DNA of 64,000 nt. Origin: JAGWBD01 sp965220615. Lineage in GTDB: Bacteria; Chloroflexota; Anaerolineae; Aggregatilineales; Phototrophicaceae. Position 1 is the stretch's first letter. Every line of letters starts with the position of its first letter. Positions 55,872 to 62,888 of this stretch are shown in pieces. The DNA lies in NCBI GenBank assembly GCA_965220615.1, contig CBDCQL010000002.1, forward strand, positions 2,232,001 through 2,296,000, written 5' to 3'. A program made the translations under genes and the position numbers. Below the pieces are notes generated by a model. The model had not been told where the DNA came from and made no database searches. It worked only from the letters and a program-made list of their open reading frames with translations.

Positions 55872-56475
55872 TGGCGGATTCCTCGCTTTCGAGCAAGGCC
55901 CGCCGCGCAAGGGCCATGCCCATCAACTTCAGGGCGCGCTGAAAGCCGGGGTAGAGCACCAGCGCCAGATCTTCGGCATCGTCCTCATCCAGCAGGGTCG
56001 GGACGGACAGGCCGACCGGAGCCCGCAGCAGCACCTCTTCGGGCGGCGTCGCTTTCAGAGCCGGGTCGGCATCCGCGCGCGCGTCCAGTTCGGCAACGTC
56101 GAGGAAGGCATGGTCGCGCATCGCGCAGCGGATGGCCCGCGCCAGTTGCGGGAAGCCCCGGTTCATGTGGCGGCGCACGGTCTTGTGGTCCACGACGTCG
56201 CTCGTCTGCCAGTGCGAGCCTTCGCGCTGCCCCGGCAACTGCTTGTGCAGCAGCATCTCCGCTTCCAGCAGAAGCGTCAACTGGGCGGCAAGGTCGTGAC
56301 TGTACTGACCGTAGCGCGTGTGGCGAAAGGTGAAAGGCTTCGGCTCGACGTCGCGCGTGGCGAAGTACAACACCTTCTGCAGGCGAAAGCTGCTGGACAC
56401 CCCTTGCGGGAACTGTCCGATGAGATACAGCAGCGTCAGTCGCTGAAAGGTTTCCTTGTCAAGTGTGGCAGCCAT
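55855..56475 (-). CDS. Panacea/SocA-YwgA-like protein, possible antitoxin
   Basis: A 206-residue protein. Residues 25-75 carry the pattern SFRLQKVLYFATRDVE followed by FRHTRYGQYSHDLAAQLTLLLEAEMLLHKQ, which resembles the LQK-LLY / YGPYS-L motif of YwgA- and SocA-type (DUF4065/Panacea) proteins, a group of versatile antitoxin domains. The rest is helical and acidic. I use the ATG at 56473-56475, with GGAG 8 bp upstream and a TGCTACAAT promoter 27 bp upstream. It is followed immediately by the possible toxin gene. The assignment is by motif only; the domain also occurs outside toxin-antitoxin pairs. Confidence 0.5.
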   Translation of the reverse strand: MAATLDKETFQRLTLLYLIGQFPQGVSSSFRLQKVLYFATRDVEPKPFTFRHTRYGQYSHDLAAQLTLLLEAEMLLHKQLPGQREGSHWQTSDVVDHKTVRRHMNRGFPQLARAIRCAMRDHAFLDVAELDARADADPALKATPPEEVLLRAPVGLSVPTLLDEDDAEDLALVLYPGFQRALKLMGMALARRALLESEESAIGAGV

Positions 56476-56502
56476 CGCACATGCTCCAACCAGTTCATGG
56501 CC

Positions 56503-56511
56503 ATTGTAGCA
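56503..56511 (-). promoter_or_regulatory. Extended -10 promoter of the Panacea-like gene
   Basis: Minus-strand TGCTACAAT, the same element as at 34243, placed 27 bp before the start at 56475. Confidence 0.5.
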
Positions 56512-56563
56512 TGCAGTTCTGCGTACACTGGCGGAATATCGTTCAGGGACGCTTGAAGGCTCG

Positions 56564-56788
56564 CTAAATCCCCAGCCGACGCTGCCAGTCTTGCGGACGC
56601 AACAATTCGAGAGTCTCTGCCTCACCCATCAGCGATGGTCGTGACACCCTGCACTGGTGGCCGCTGCTGAACCAGTCCTCAACACTCCAGACCGAGATGC
56701 GCGGTCCCTGCCAGCCATTGAGCTGTACCCGCTCCTGTGAGCCGATGGCATGTCTTATGCGGCCTGCGTTGCGATCATTGATAGTCAT
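56564..56788 (-). CDS. Small hypothetical protein in AT-richer patch
   Basis: A possible 74-residue protein (N-terminus MTINDRNAGRIRHAIGSQER) with several tryptophans (NGWQGPRISVWSVEDWF). There is no signal peptide, membrane segment or clear ribosome site. I recognise no family. It lies between the Panacea-like gene and the DUF3800 group, in sequence that is less G+C-rich than the window average, and could be a decayed fragment. Confidence 0.3.
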   Translation of the reverse strand: MTINDRNAGRIRHAIGSQERVQLNGWQGPRISVWSVEDWFSSGHQCRVSRPSLMGEAETLELLRPQDWQRRLGI

Positions 56789-56899
56789 CCGAAAATTTGC
56801 TGAATGAACACGGAACTGGAGAAAGTAAATGGAGTGGAGGAGCCAGCGAAGGGAGGCAGAAAAAGCCGTACGCAACAATTTTGGCAAGACGAGGACAGG

Positions 56900-57250
56900 T
56901 CAAAAAGGTATCTCGCCTACCTCCTGTGTGCCAGATCCATGCATTGCAGTGTTAAACAACTCGATGACTTCGTCTTCACTGAACTCGCCAACAGCCTGCA
57001 GCAACCAGTCTGGCGACACAATTATCTTGGGAAGGACAATTTCAAGAGCTTCGCTCATGAGAAGTGCCATGTCCCTCCTTGATACAGAACCGTCATAATG
57101 GTAACTGTCAATTTGATCCAGAATCTCCAGTAATTTGGGCCCGCACGACTTCAGTAAAGTTGGCGAGGCAACCCGCATACTAACATTAATGCCTGCTACA
57201 CTAGCAATGCGAACGCGGGAATTACGCCATGTCTGGAAGGTGGCATTCAT
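56900..57250 (-). CDS. Hypothetical protein downstream of DUF3800 gene
   Basis: A 116-residue protein starting MNATFQTWRNSRVRIASVAG (an ATG 33 bp upstream is possible). It is mixed alpha/beta, ending with an acidic helix (SEDEVIELFNTAMHGSG). It lies 48 bp downstream of the DUF3800 gene on the same strand and shares its lower G+C, so the two may form a pair. I recognise no family. Confidence 0.4.
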   Translation of the reverse strand: MNATFQTWRNSRVRIASVAGINVSMRVASPTLLKSCGPKLLEILDQIDSYHYDGSVSRRDMALLMSEALEIVLPKIIVSPDWLLQAVGEFSEDEVIELFNTAMHGSGTQEVGEIPF

Positions 57251-57298
57251 TTGTTTTCCCCAACACATGAGCGCGGCATACAAAGCATAACATAAGGC

Positions 57299-58159
57299 CT
57301 AATGCATTCGAGACTGCAACGTATATGGCCAAAAGTTGATGGAATTGCCTGCATCTCTAGGGTTCCTTGTCCACAGTCCTCTCCCCTGCCAACCTGATTT
57401 GCCTTGAAGCACAAATACACCTTGTCTTCCTGCGCATCGCTCAAGGAAAGCATCCAATACAGGAAATCGATGCCGGGAATTCCTGGCGCCCAGGGTGAAT
57501 CTGCGTGGCTTGCCCTGCCTCAGCCAGATTCCATAGTCTTGCCAGGAGTCATGCGAATATGCTCCCAACCCGGCGAGTAAATCTGCCAGTTGGACGGAGT
57601 AATTCAACGCTGATTTTGCCCGCTTGACATCAACCCGCGTGCCTGGCAGCGCCCCAAAACGGCGCGTGTGCTGTTCAAGCAGATCTCGATCAAGCCCATC
57701 CGGGTAATGGGTTCCGATTGTCCAGTGAAGTGGTCTTTCCCCTTCCATTAATCGCCATTGCCGCATCAGAAAACCGAACAGCGTACGGTACATGTTTCTC
57801 AAGTTCCAGACGTCAACTTCTTCATCCGTGTTGCGCCTCTTCGCCAGCACCTGACGATCCAGATTGTTCCAGATGATGACGTCGACACGCAACTTTCGTG
57901 CAATTGCCAGGTCAACAATCGTCAGAAGCAAGGCCTCGGCGTCGCGCCGGCGTTCAAAGTCGCTCAGACGGCTCCACTTAATCTCTGAAACCTTTGCGCC
58001 GGCCGAGCAGCGCGCCATGCAAAGGCGCCGCTCGATTTCAGGATAATCGTCTGCGCGTGCCGATATGCAAGCCACCGACCGGAAACGGCCTTCGTTCCAG
58101 TAGGCCTCGTCAGCGAAACCGACGTGAGTCGTCCGCGCATCATAGTCGAAGATTCTCAT
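57299..58159 (-). CDS. DUF3800 domain protein
   Basis: A 286-residue protein. The N-terminal ADEAYWNEGRFRSVACISARADDY corresponds to the DESG-type opening of DUF3800; VSEIKWSRLS gives a second acidic residue, and SALNYSVQLADLLAGLGAYSHDS is the typical QLADLIAG segment. The family has an RNase-H-like fold and often sits in mobile or defence-related regions; activity is unproven. The ATG lies 8 bp after a TACAAT -10 box with no ribosome site, so a leaderless mRNA is likely. Codon use is AT-richer than neighbours. Confidence 0.7.
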   Translation of the reverse strand: MRIFDYDARTTHVGFADEAYWNEGRFRSVACISARADDYPEIERRLCMARCSAGAKVSEIKWSRLSDFERRRDAEALLLTIVDLAIARKLRVDVIIWNNLDRQVLAKRRNTDEEVDVWNLRNMYRTLFGFLMRQWRLMEGERPLHWTIGTHYPDGLDRDLLEQHTRRFGALPGTRVDVKRAKSALNYSVQLADLLAGLGAYSHDSWQDYGIWLRQGKPRRFTLGARNSRHRFPVLDAFLERCAGRQGVFVLQGKSGWQGRGLWTRNPRDAGNSINFWPYTLQSRMH

Positions 58160-58167
58160 TTCCAGAC

Positions 58168-58173
58168 ATTGTA
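58168..58173 (-). promoter_or_regulatory. -10 box of the DUF3800 gene
   Basis: Minus-strand TACAAT ending 8 bp before the ATG at 58159. No extended TG element and no good -35. Confidence 0.4.
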
Positions 58174-58243
58174 CTACGTTGACGGAAGCACCGTCATCGG
58201 CAACGTCAAATCATGATGTTCGTGTAGATTAATGGAAATGTGA

Positions 58244-58270
58244 GCGCGCGGGAGTCTGGTCCCCGCGCGC
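58244..58270 (-). terminator. Hairpin after the small 78-residue gene
   Basis: GCGCGCGGG and CCCGCGCGC form a 9-bp stem with a 9-nt loop, followed on the minus strand by TCACATTTCCATT. A moderate terminator. Confidence 0.5.
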
Positions 58271-58279
58271 CCGGGTGGA

Positions 58280-58516
58280 TTAGAGCTGCAGCCAGGTGAG
58301 GCTGGCCTTCATCATTTGACGCTGCCGCCACGCGTCGCCGCCCATGGCGTTGCGCGCGCGCAGCCCGTCGTCGTACGTCGCGGCCGGAGCTTCACCTTGC
58401 GAAGCATCCTGCAAGGGTCGCGACGCATCCCGCCCGTTCGCCGCCCGTCGGACCAGACCCTGCGCGCGCGTCCGGTGCGGTTGCCATAGTCCGCGCAGCA
58501 GACTGACCGTTGCCAT
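58280..58516 (-). CDS. Small basic hypothetical protein, 78 residues
   Basis: A 78-residue, arginine-rich protein (MATVSLLRGLWQPHRTRAQG at the N-terminus) ending MMKASLTWLQL. I recognise no family. The case for a real gene is the excellent GAGGAGGAAC site just upstream of the ATG and the hairpin directly after the stop. It is divergent from the DUF89 gene, with 155 bp between. Confidence 0.5.
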   Translation of the reverse strand: MATVSLLRGLWQPHRTRAQGLVRRAANGRDASRPLQDASQGEAPAATYDDGLRARNAMGGDAWRQRQMMKASLTWLQL

Positions 58517-58635
58517 CGTTTGTTCCTCCTCTTCTCCTGTCTCCAGTATTCATTACGCGACAGTTCGCCAACCGGTTCAAGAGGCCATGCAGACCAACTG
58601 CCAAATGTCCGGTCTTTCCTGCAACCTTCCAACAC

Positions 58636-58664
58636 TTGTCGCGCCCACGGCTCTCCAGTAGGCT
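58636..58664 (+). promoter_or_regulatory. Promoter of the DUF89 gene
   Basis: TTGTCG (58636-58641) and TAGGCT (58659-58664) with a 17-bp spacer. The ATG at 58672 is 7 bp after the -10 box and lacks a ribosome site, so the transcript may be leaderless. Confidence 0.45.
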
Positions 58665-58671
58665 GCACTCC

Positions 58672-59829
58672 ATGTCCATTCGTCCCAATCCCATCCGCAC
58701 CGACGACAGCAACCCCTTCGCCCAACGCACCATCGGCGAACGCCTGCCCGCCATCCTGCGCGAGACGAGCGAACTCAACCCCGACTACGCGCCGCAGGTC
58801 CACGACAGCATCCAGCGCCTGCATGACGAGCTGGTCGGCGACGCGTCGGTCCGCCTGATCGAGACGCCCGCGCCCGACTACGACGACTGGCGCGCCGCCT
58901 GGCTGCCCTTCCGCGCGACCACCTGGCAGGGTTGTCAGTGGTTTTTCGCCGAGGTCTATACCTACCGCCTGTTGATGGAGGCCGTGCGCTGGTGGGAGAC
59001 GGGTCGCGACCCATTCGCGCCGAAAAAAGCGGAGGAGTACGCCAGTGAGGCGCACTGGGACCTTCTGGCCAGGGCATTGGGAGTACGGGGTTCGCTGGAA
59101 GAGCGCCTGGCGACTCTGCTGGAACTGACCGTCTGGGGCAACCGCATCGACCTCAGCTACGCGGTCGCCTCGTCGCACGGCAGCGAAGTCGACGTCGATG
59201 ACCTGCTGGTTGACGAGCGCGCGCGCTACGTCGATCACCTGCTGCGCGAGCGCGGCGAGCTACACGTCATCGCCGACAACGCCGGCAGCGAACTGACGAT
59301 GGACCTCGTGCTGGCGGCCATGTTGCTGACGGAAAACATCGCGTCGCGGGTCGTGCTGCACCTCAAGCAGCATCCCACCTTCGTCAGCGACGCCATCGTC
59401 GCCGACGTACTCAACTTTCTCGACCTGCTGCGCCGGCGCAGCCAGGATCCCGACGCGCGGCGACTCGGCGCGCAACTGGAGGCGCATCTGGAACAGGGTC
59501 GTCTGCGCCTGGCGCCGGACCCCTGGTGGAACAGCAGCCACTTTCTCTACGCCCTGCCGCCGCGCCTGCAGATCCCCTTCGCCAACGCGCGCCTGACCCT
59601 CATCAAGGGCGACGCCAACTACCGCCGCATGGTCTACGACACGGTCTGGCCGGCCGAGACCCCGCTACAGGCCGTCGCCGGCCACTTCCCCTGCCCCCTG
59701 CTGGCCCCGCGCACACTGAAGAGCGACCCGGTGGTCGGGCTGCCGCCCGGTCTGGCCGAGCGGCTGGACGGCATCGACGCCGACTGGCGCGTCAACGGCA
59801 AGCGCGCCGTATTGCAGGGGACTCTTTAA
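58672..59829 (+). CDS. DUF89 (ARMT1-like) damage-control phosphatase
   Basis: A 385-residue protein of the DUF89 family, metal-dependent phosphatases thought to clear damaged or over-reactive sugar phosphates and related metabolites. The key motifs are HVIADNAGSELTMDLVLA, with the DN and D metal residues, and LIKGDANYRRMVYD, the KGxxNY motif; PFRATTWQGCQWFFAEVYTYR lies in the N-terminal helical cap. The length fits the ARMT1-type subgroup. It converges with the nitroreductase gene, whose stop is 2 bp away. Confidence 0.85.
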   Translation: MSIRPNPIRTDDSNPFAQRTIGERLPAILRETSELNPDYAPQVHDSIQRLHDELVGDASVRLIETPAPDYDDWRAAWLPFRATTWQGCQWFFAEVYTYRLLMEAVRWWETGRDPFAPKKAEEYASEAHWDLLARALGVRGSLEERLATLLELTVWGNRIDLSYAVASSHGSEVDVDDLLVDERARYVDHLLRERGELHVIADNAGSELTMDLVLAAMLLTENIASRVVLHLKQHPTFVSDAIVADVLNFLDLLRRRSQDPDARRLGAQLEAHLEQGRLRLAPDPWWNSSHFLYALPPRLQIPFANARLTLIKGDANYRRMVYDTVWPAETPLQAVAGHFPCPLLAPRTLKSDPVVGLPPGLAERLDGIDADWRVNGKRAVLQGTL

Positions 59830-59831
59830 GC

Positions 59832-60398
59832 TCAGTCCGCATCCGCCTCGAATTCGCGCCAGGGAACGAAGCGCTCGCGGTACACCAGGTCCTGCCAGTA
59901 ACGCCGCTTGCCCGGTTTCATCACGAACTGCGGGTTCGGCTGCGGATGGCCCAGACAAAGCACGATCCAGGGGGTGAAACGGTCCGGCAGATTGAGGATC
60001 TTGCGCAAGGCGGGCACGTTGAAGGAAGTCACCGGCCCGCTCGCCAGGCCCAGGGAATGCGCCGCCAGCGCCATGGTCTGCGCCGCCTGGCCCACGTCCA
60101 TCAGGAAGACGGGGTCGTCGGCCTCCTCGTCGATGTAGGTGGGGAAGTTGCGCCGGTCCACGCAGACGAAAATGTAGGTCGGCGCGTTGGAGTAGATGCC
60201 CGGCGAGACGCGGCGAATCAGTTCGATCAGTTCGGCGTCCTGCACCACCAGGAAGCGGTTGGGCAAATGGTTGCTGCCGGTCGGCGACCAGCGGCCGGCC
60301 TCAAGGATGATCTCCAGATGTTCCTCCGAGACCTGCTCGTCGGTCATTTCGCGCACCACGCGGCGCGTCCTGATATTTTTCAGCACCGGGTTGCTCAT
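59832..60398 (-). CDS. Nitroreductase family protein
   Basis: A 188-residue FMN-dependent oxidoreductase. The FMN site is visible at the N-terminus (IRTRRVVREMTDEQVS) and in LEAGRWSPTGSNHLPNRFLVV; DVGQAAQTMALAAHSLGLASGPVTSF is the dimer/FMN-contact helix, and IVLCLGHPQ the C-terminal strand. Such enzymes reduce nitro compounds, quinones or flavins, or in some branches cut or saturate rings. It overlaps the upstream small gene by 4 bp (ATGA), so the two form an operon. Confidence 0.9.
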   Translation of the reverse strand: MSNPVLKNIRTRRVVREMTDEQVSEEHLEIILEAGRWSPTGSNHLPNRFLVVQDAELIELIRRVSPGIYSNAPTYIFVCVDRRNFPTYIDEEADDPVFLMDVGQAAQTMALAAHSLGLASGPVTSFNVPALRKILNLPDRFTPWIVLCLGHPQPNPQFVMKPGKRRYWQDLVYRERFVPWREFEADAD

Positions 60399-60724
60399 GC
60401 CTCACCTCCCGTCGTCAGTCCGGCGCGCGCGGCCAGGCAATCGCCCAGCGCCTCGTTGAGTTCCACCACGATCGCCTTGTACTGGTCGCGCCGACCGGTG
60501 ACCGTATGGGAGACCGGGATGCGTTCCAGCGCAACTTCCAGCAGCGTGCGCACCTCCGGCGAGACGTCGTCGATGACCATTGCCGCCAGGCGCTCGGCGG
60601 CGGTCAACTGTCGTAAAGGTCCGTAAAGCGCCGGCTCGCGCAGCAGCAGCAGCGAGCAACTGAAGAACAGCGCCGTCAACTCCACCACCTGGTCTTCCGT
60701 CAGGAATTTCTTTTCCTCAGCCAT
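60395..60724 (-). CDS. Small helical protein upstream of nitroreductase (possibly DUF6092)
   Basis: A 109-residue, largely helical protein beginning AEEKKFLTEDQVVELTALFF, with LYGPLRQLTAAERLAAMVID and a C-terminal helix. It resembles DUF6092 proteins in my memory, which are also found next to nitroreductases; treat that as tentative. AGGAGG lies 5 bp before the ATG at 60722-60724, which favours it over the GTG at 60730. It is coupled to the nitroreductase by ATGA and could be its accessory subunit. Confidence 0.55.
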   Translation of the reverse strand: MAEEKKFLTEDQVVELTALFFSCSLLLLREPALYGPLRQLTAAERLAAMVIDDVSPEVRTLLEVALERIPVSHTVTGRRDQYKAIVVELNEALGDCLAARAGLTTGGEA

Positions 60725-60781
60725 GGGCACCTCCTCCCCTGCGCAGAGTATGACACGCCCCGCAAACGGCGGCGACCCGTA

Positions 60782-60790
60782 TGGTACACT
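60782..60790 (+). promoter_or_regulatory. Extended -10 promoter of gatB
   Basis: TGGTACACT (TGnTAnnnT) ends 8 bp before the gatB ATG at 60799; no ribosome site lies between. Confidence 0.55.
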
Positions 60791-60798
60791 GCCGCGCC

Positions 60799-62247
60799 AT
60801 GAGCGAGTGGATCCCCGTCATCGGCCTGGAAGTCCACGCCGAGCTGGAAACCGGCAGCAAGATGTTCAGCCCCTGCCCGGTGGTCGACAGCGTCGAGGCC
60901 GCGCCCAACAGCGCCGTGGACGTCGTCTCGCTGGGCCTGCCGGGCACGCTGCCGGTCATCAACCGCCGCGCCATGGAGTACGGCATGATGGTCGGCCTTG
61001 CGCTCAACTGCGAGATTCCGCCGCTCAACCGCTTCGACCGCAAAAGCTACTTCTACCCCGACCTGCCCAAGGGCTACCAGATCAGCCAGTACGAGCACCC
61101 CCTGGCCGTGAACGGCCACGTCGATATCGGCCTGGACGACGGCCGCTGCAAGCGCATCCGCGTGCGCCGCGCCCACATGGAGGAGGACACCGGCAAGCTG
61201 ACGCATGTCGCCGGCGGCTTCAGCCTCGTCGATTACAACCGCGCCGGCGTGCCCCTGCTGGAGATCGTGACCGAGCCCGACCTGGCCAGCGCCGCCGAGG
61301 CCGAGGCCTTCGCGCGCGACCTGCGCGCCATCCTGCGCTGGCTGGGCGTCAACAGCGGCGACATGTCGAAGGGCGTGCTGCGCTTCGAGGCCAACGTCAG
61401 CCTGCGCCTAGCCGATGACCCTGACTTGCGCACACGCACGGAGATCAAAAACCTCAACAGCATCCGCCACATGACGCGCGCCATAGAGAGCGAACTGCGC
61501 CGGCAGCGGCGTCTTTACGAGAGGGGCGAGGAGGTGCGTCAAGCCACGCTGGGCTGGGACGAGGACGCGCAGCGCATCGTGGTGCAGCGCTACAAGGAGC
61601 GCGCCGACGAATATCGCTACTTCCCGGAGCCGGACCTGCCCGTCGTCGAGGTCAGCGAGGCCTGGGTCGAGGAAGTGCGCGCGCGCATCCCCGAACTGCC
61701 GACCGCGCGCCGTCAGCGCTTCATGGATGAACAGGGTCTGCAGGCCGCCGACGCGCAGCAACTGACCTCCGAACGGGCCGTCGCGGACTTCTACGAGGCC
61801 GTGCTGGAATGCGGAATCGAGTCCCAGGTCGCCGCCAACTGGACCTGCGGCGCGCTCTTCGCCTTGATGAACGCCAGGGAGACCCCGCGCGAAACCATCG
61901 CTGAATTGCGCTTCAGCGCCGCCGCTTTCGCCGACCTGTTGCGCATGGTCAGTGACGGGACGCTCAACCGCGGCACGGCGACTGCGGTGCTGGAGGCCAT
62001 GTGGGAGAGCGGCGCCGACCCGCAGCAGATTGTGCGCGAGCGCAGCCTGGCGCAGATCTCGGACAGCAACGTCATTGAGGAGACCGTCGACCAGGTACTG
62101 GCACAGCAGCCGCAACTGGTCGAGCGTTATCGCGCGGGCGAGACGAAGCTACTGGGCGCCCTGATGGGCCAGGCGATGAAGGCCCTGCGCGGCCAGGGCA
62201 ACCCGGCCGCCGTGCGCCAGGCCCTGCAACAGCGTCTGGACGTCTGA
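60799..62247 (+). CDS. gatB: Asp-tRNA(Asn)/Glu-tRNA(Gln) amidotransferase subunit B
   Basis: A 482-residue kinase/transamidation subunit that, with GatA and GatC, converts mis-acylated Glu-tRNA(Gln) or Asp-tRNA(Asn) to the correct amidated form. Family motifs: PVIGLEVHAELETGSKMFSPC at the N-terminus, SYFYPDLPKGYQISQYEHPLA, HMEEDTGKLTHV, and KNLNSIRHMTRAIESEL. The C-terminal GatB/YqeY tail is present, with LLGALMGQAMKALRGQGNPA. Length matches the family. gatA and gatC are not beside it. The ATG immediately follows a -10 box. Confidence 0.96.
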   Translation: MSEWIPVIGLEVHAELETGSKMFSPCPVVDSVEAAPNSAVDVVSLGLPGTLPVINRRAMEYGMMVGLALNCEIPPLNRFDRKSYFYPDLPKGYQISQYEHPLAVNGHVDIGLDDGRCKRIRVRRAHMEEDTGKLTHVAGGFSLVDYNRAGVPLLEIVTEPDLASAAEAEAFARDLRAILRWLGVNSGDMSKGVLRFEANVSLRLADDPDLRTRTEIKNLNSIRHMTRAIESELRRQRRLYERGEEVRQATLGWDEDAQRIVVQRYKERADEYRYFPEPDLPVVEVSEAWVEEVRARIPELPTARRQRFMDEQGLQAADAQQLTSERAVADFYEAVLECGIESQVAANWTCGALFALMNARETPRETIAELRFSAAAFADLLRMVSDGTLNRGTATAVLEAMWESGADPQQIVRERSLAQISDSNVIEETVDQVLAQQPQLVERYRAGETKLLGALMGQAMKALRGQGNPAAVRQALQQRLDV

Positions 62248-62349
62248 TTTTCCCGGGGGATTTCTCCTGGCCGCGTTCATGAGAATGCCGGTCAGTCTCT
62301 TCATCACAATTCCCAGGCTGCTATCGCCTGGTCTTCGCTTCCAGGCGGG

Positions 62350-62762
62350 TCATTCGGTCTCGCCTTCGGCAGCCAGCCGCTCCTCACGACCCTCAAAGCG
62401 TCCCTCAAGCCGCGCCAGGCGCTGGTTGCCGTCATCGATCTTTTCTGTCAGGCGGCGGTCGACGTCGTCGATCCTTTCACCCAGGCGACGGTCGGCCTGT
62501 CGATCCTTTCGCCCAGGCGGCGATCGACTTCGTCAATCTTTTCGCCCAGGTGGCGGTCGACATCCTCAATTTTGACCTCAAGACGATTCATTCTCGTGTC
62601 CAGACGCTGGTGGACGTCATCGACTCTCGTTTCCACGCGCTGGATGTCGCCCTTGAGTTCCTTGCGCAATTCTCCAATTCTGCCATCCAGACGCCAGACC
62701 GCGCCAAATATCGCCAATATCGCGATAATGACTTCCAGCGACAGTGTTGCGTCCAGGTTCAT
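62350..62762 (-). pseudogene. Membrane-anchored hendecad coiled-coil protein gene, apparent frameshift
   Basis: The first frame starts with MNLDATLSLEVIIAILAIFG, an N-terminal helix (about residues 8-25), followed by a long charged coiled coil. At about 62495-62500 the frame breaks: the in-frame reading becomes PTVAWVKGSTTSTAA and stops near 62448, while a neighbouring frame continues the coiled coil (ADRRLGERIDDVDRRLTE, then KIDDGNQRLARLEGRFEG) to a TGA at 62350-62352. The full span is 413 bp, one base short of a whole number of codons, which fits a single-base loss. Either a real mutation or a sequencing error. Confidence 0.65.
62410..62573 (-). repeat. Five 33-bp repeats encoding an 11-residue coiled-coil unit
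   Basis: Units read KIEDVDRHLGE, KIDEVDRRLGE, RID-ADRRLGE (one base short), RIDDVDRRLTE and KIDDGNQRLAR. The 11-residue period suggests a right-handed hendecad coiled coil. Slippage between near-identical units could explain the missing base. Confidence 0.7.
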
Positions 62763-62888
62763 TGCTTCGCGTCGCCCTCGTCCATACCTCCAGACTGGCA
62801 CCTTCCTGCCCAACCGGCAATTTCCGCGCGCGTTGGCCGTCAGCCAGACCTGCGCCTGCGCCGCAGGAGTGCCAGGCGCCGGCGCGCT

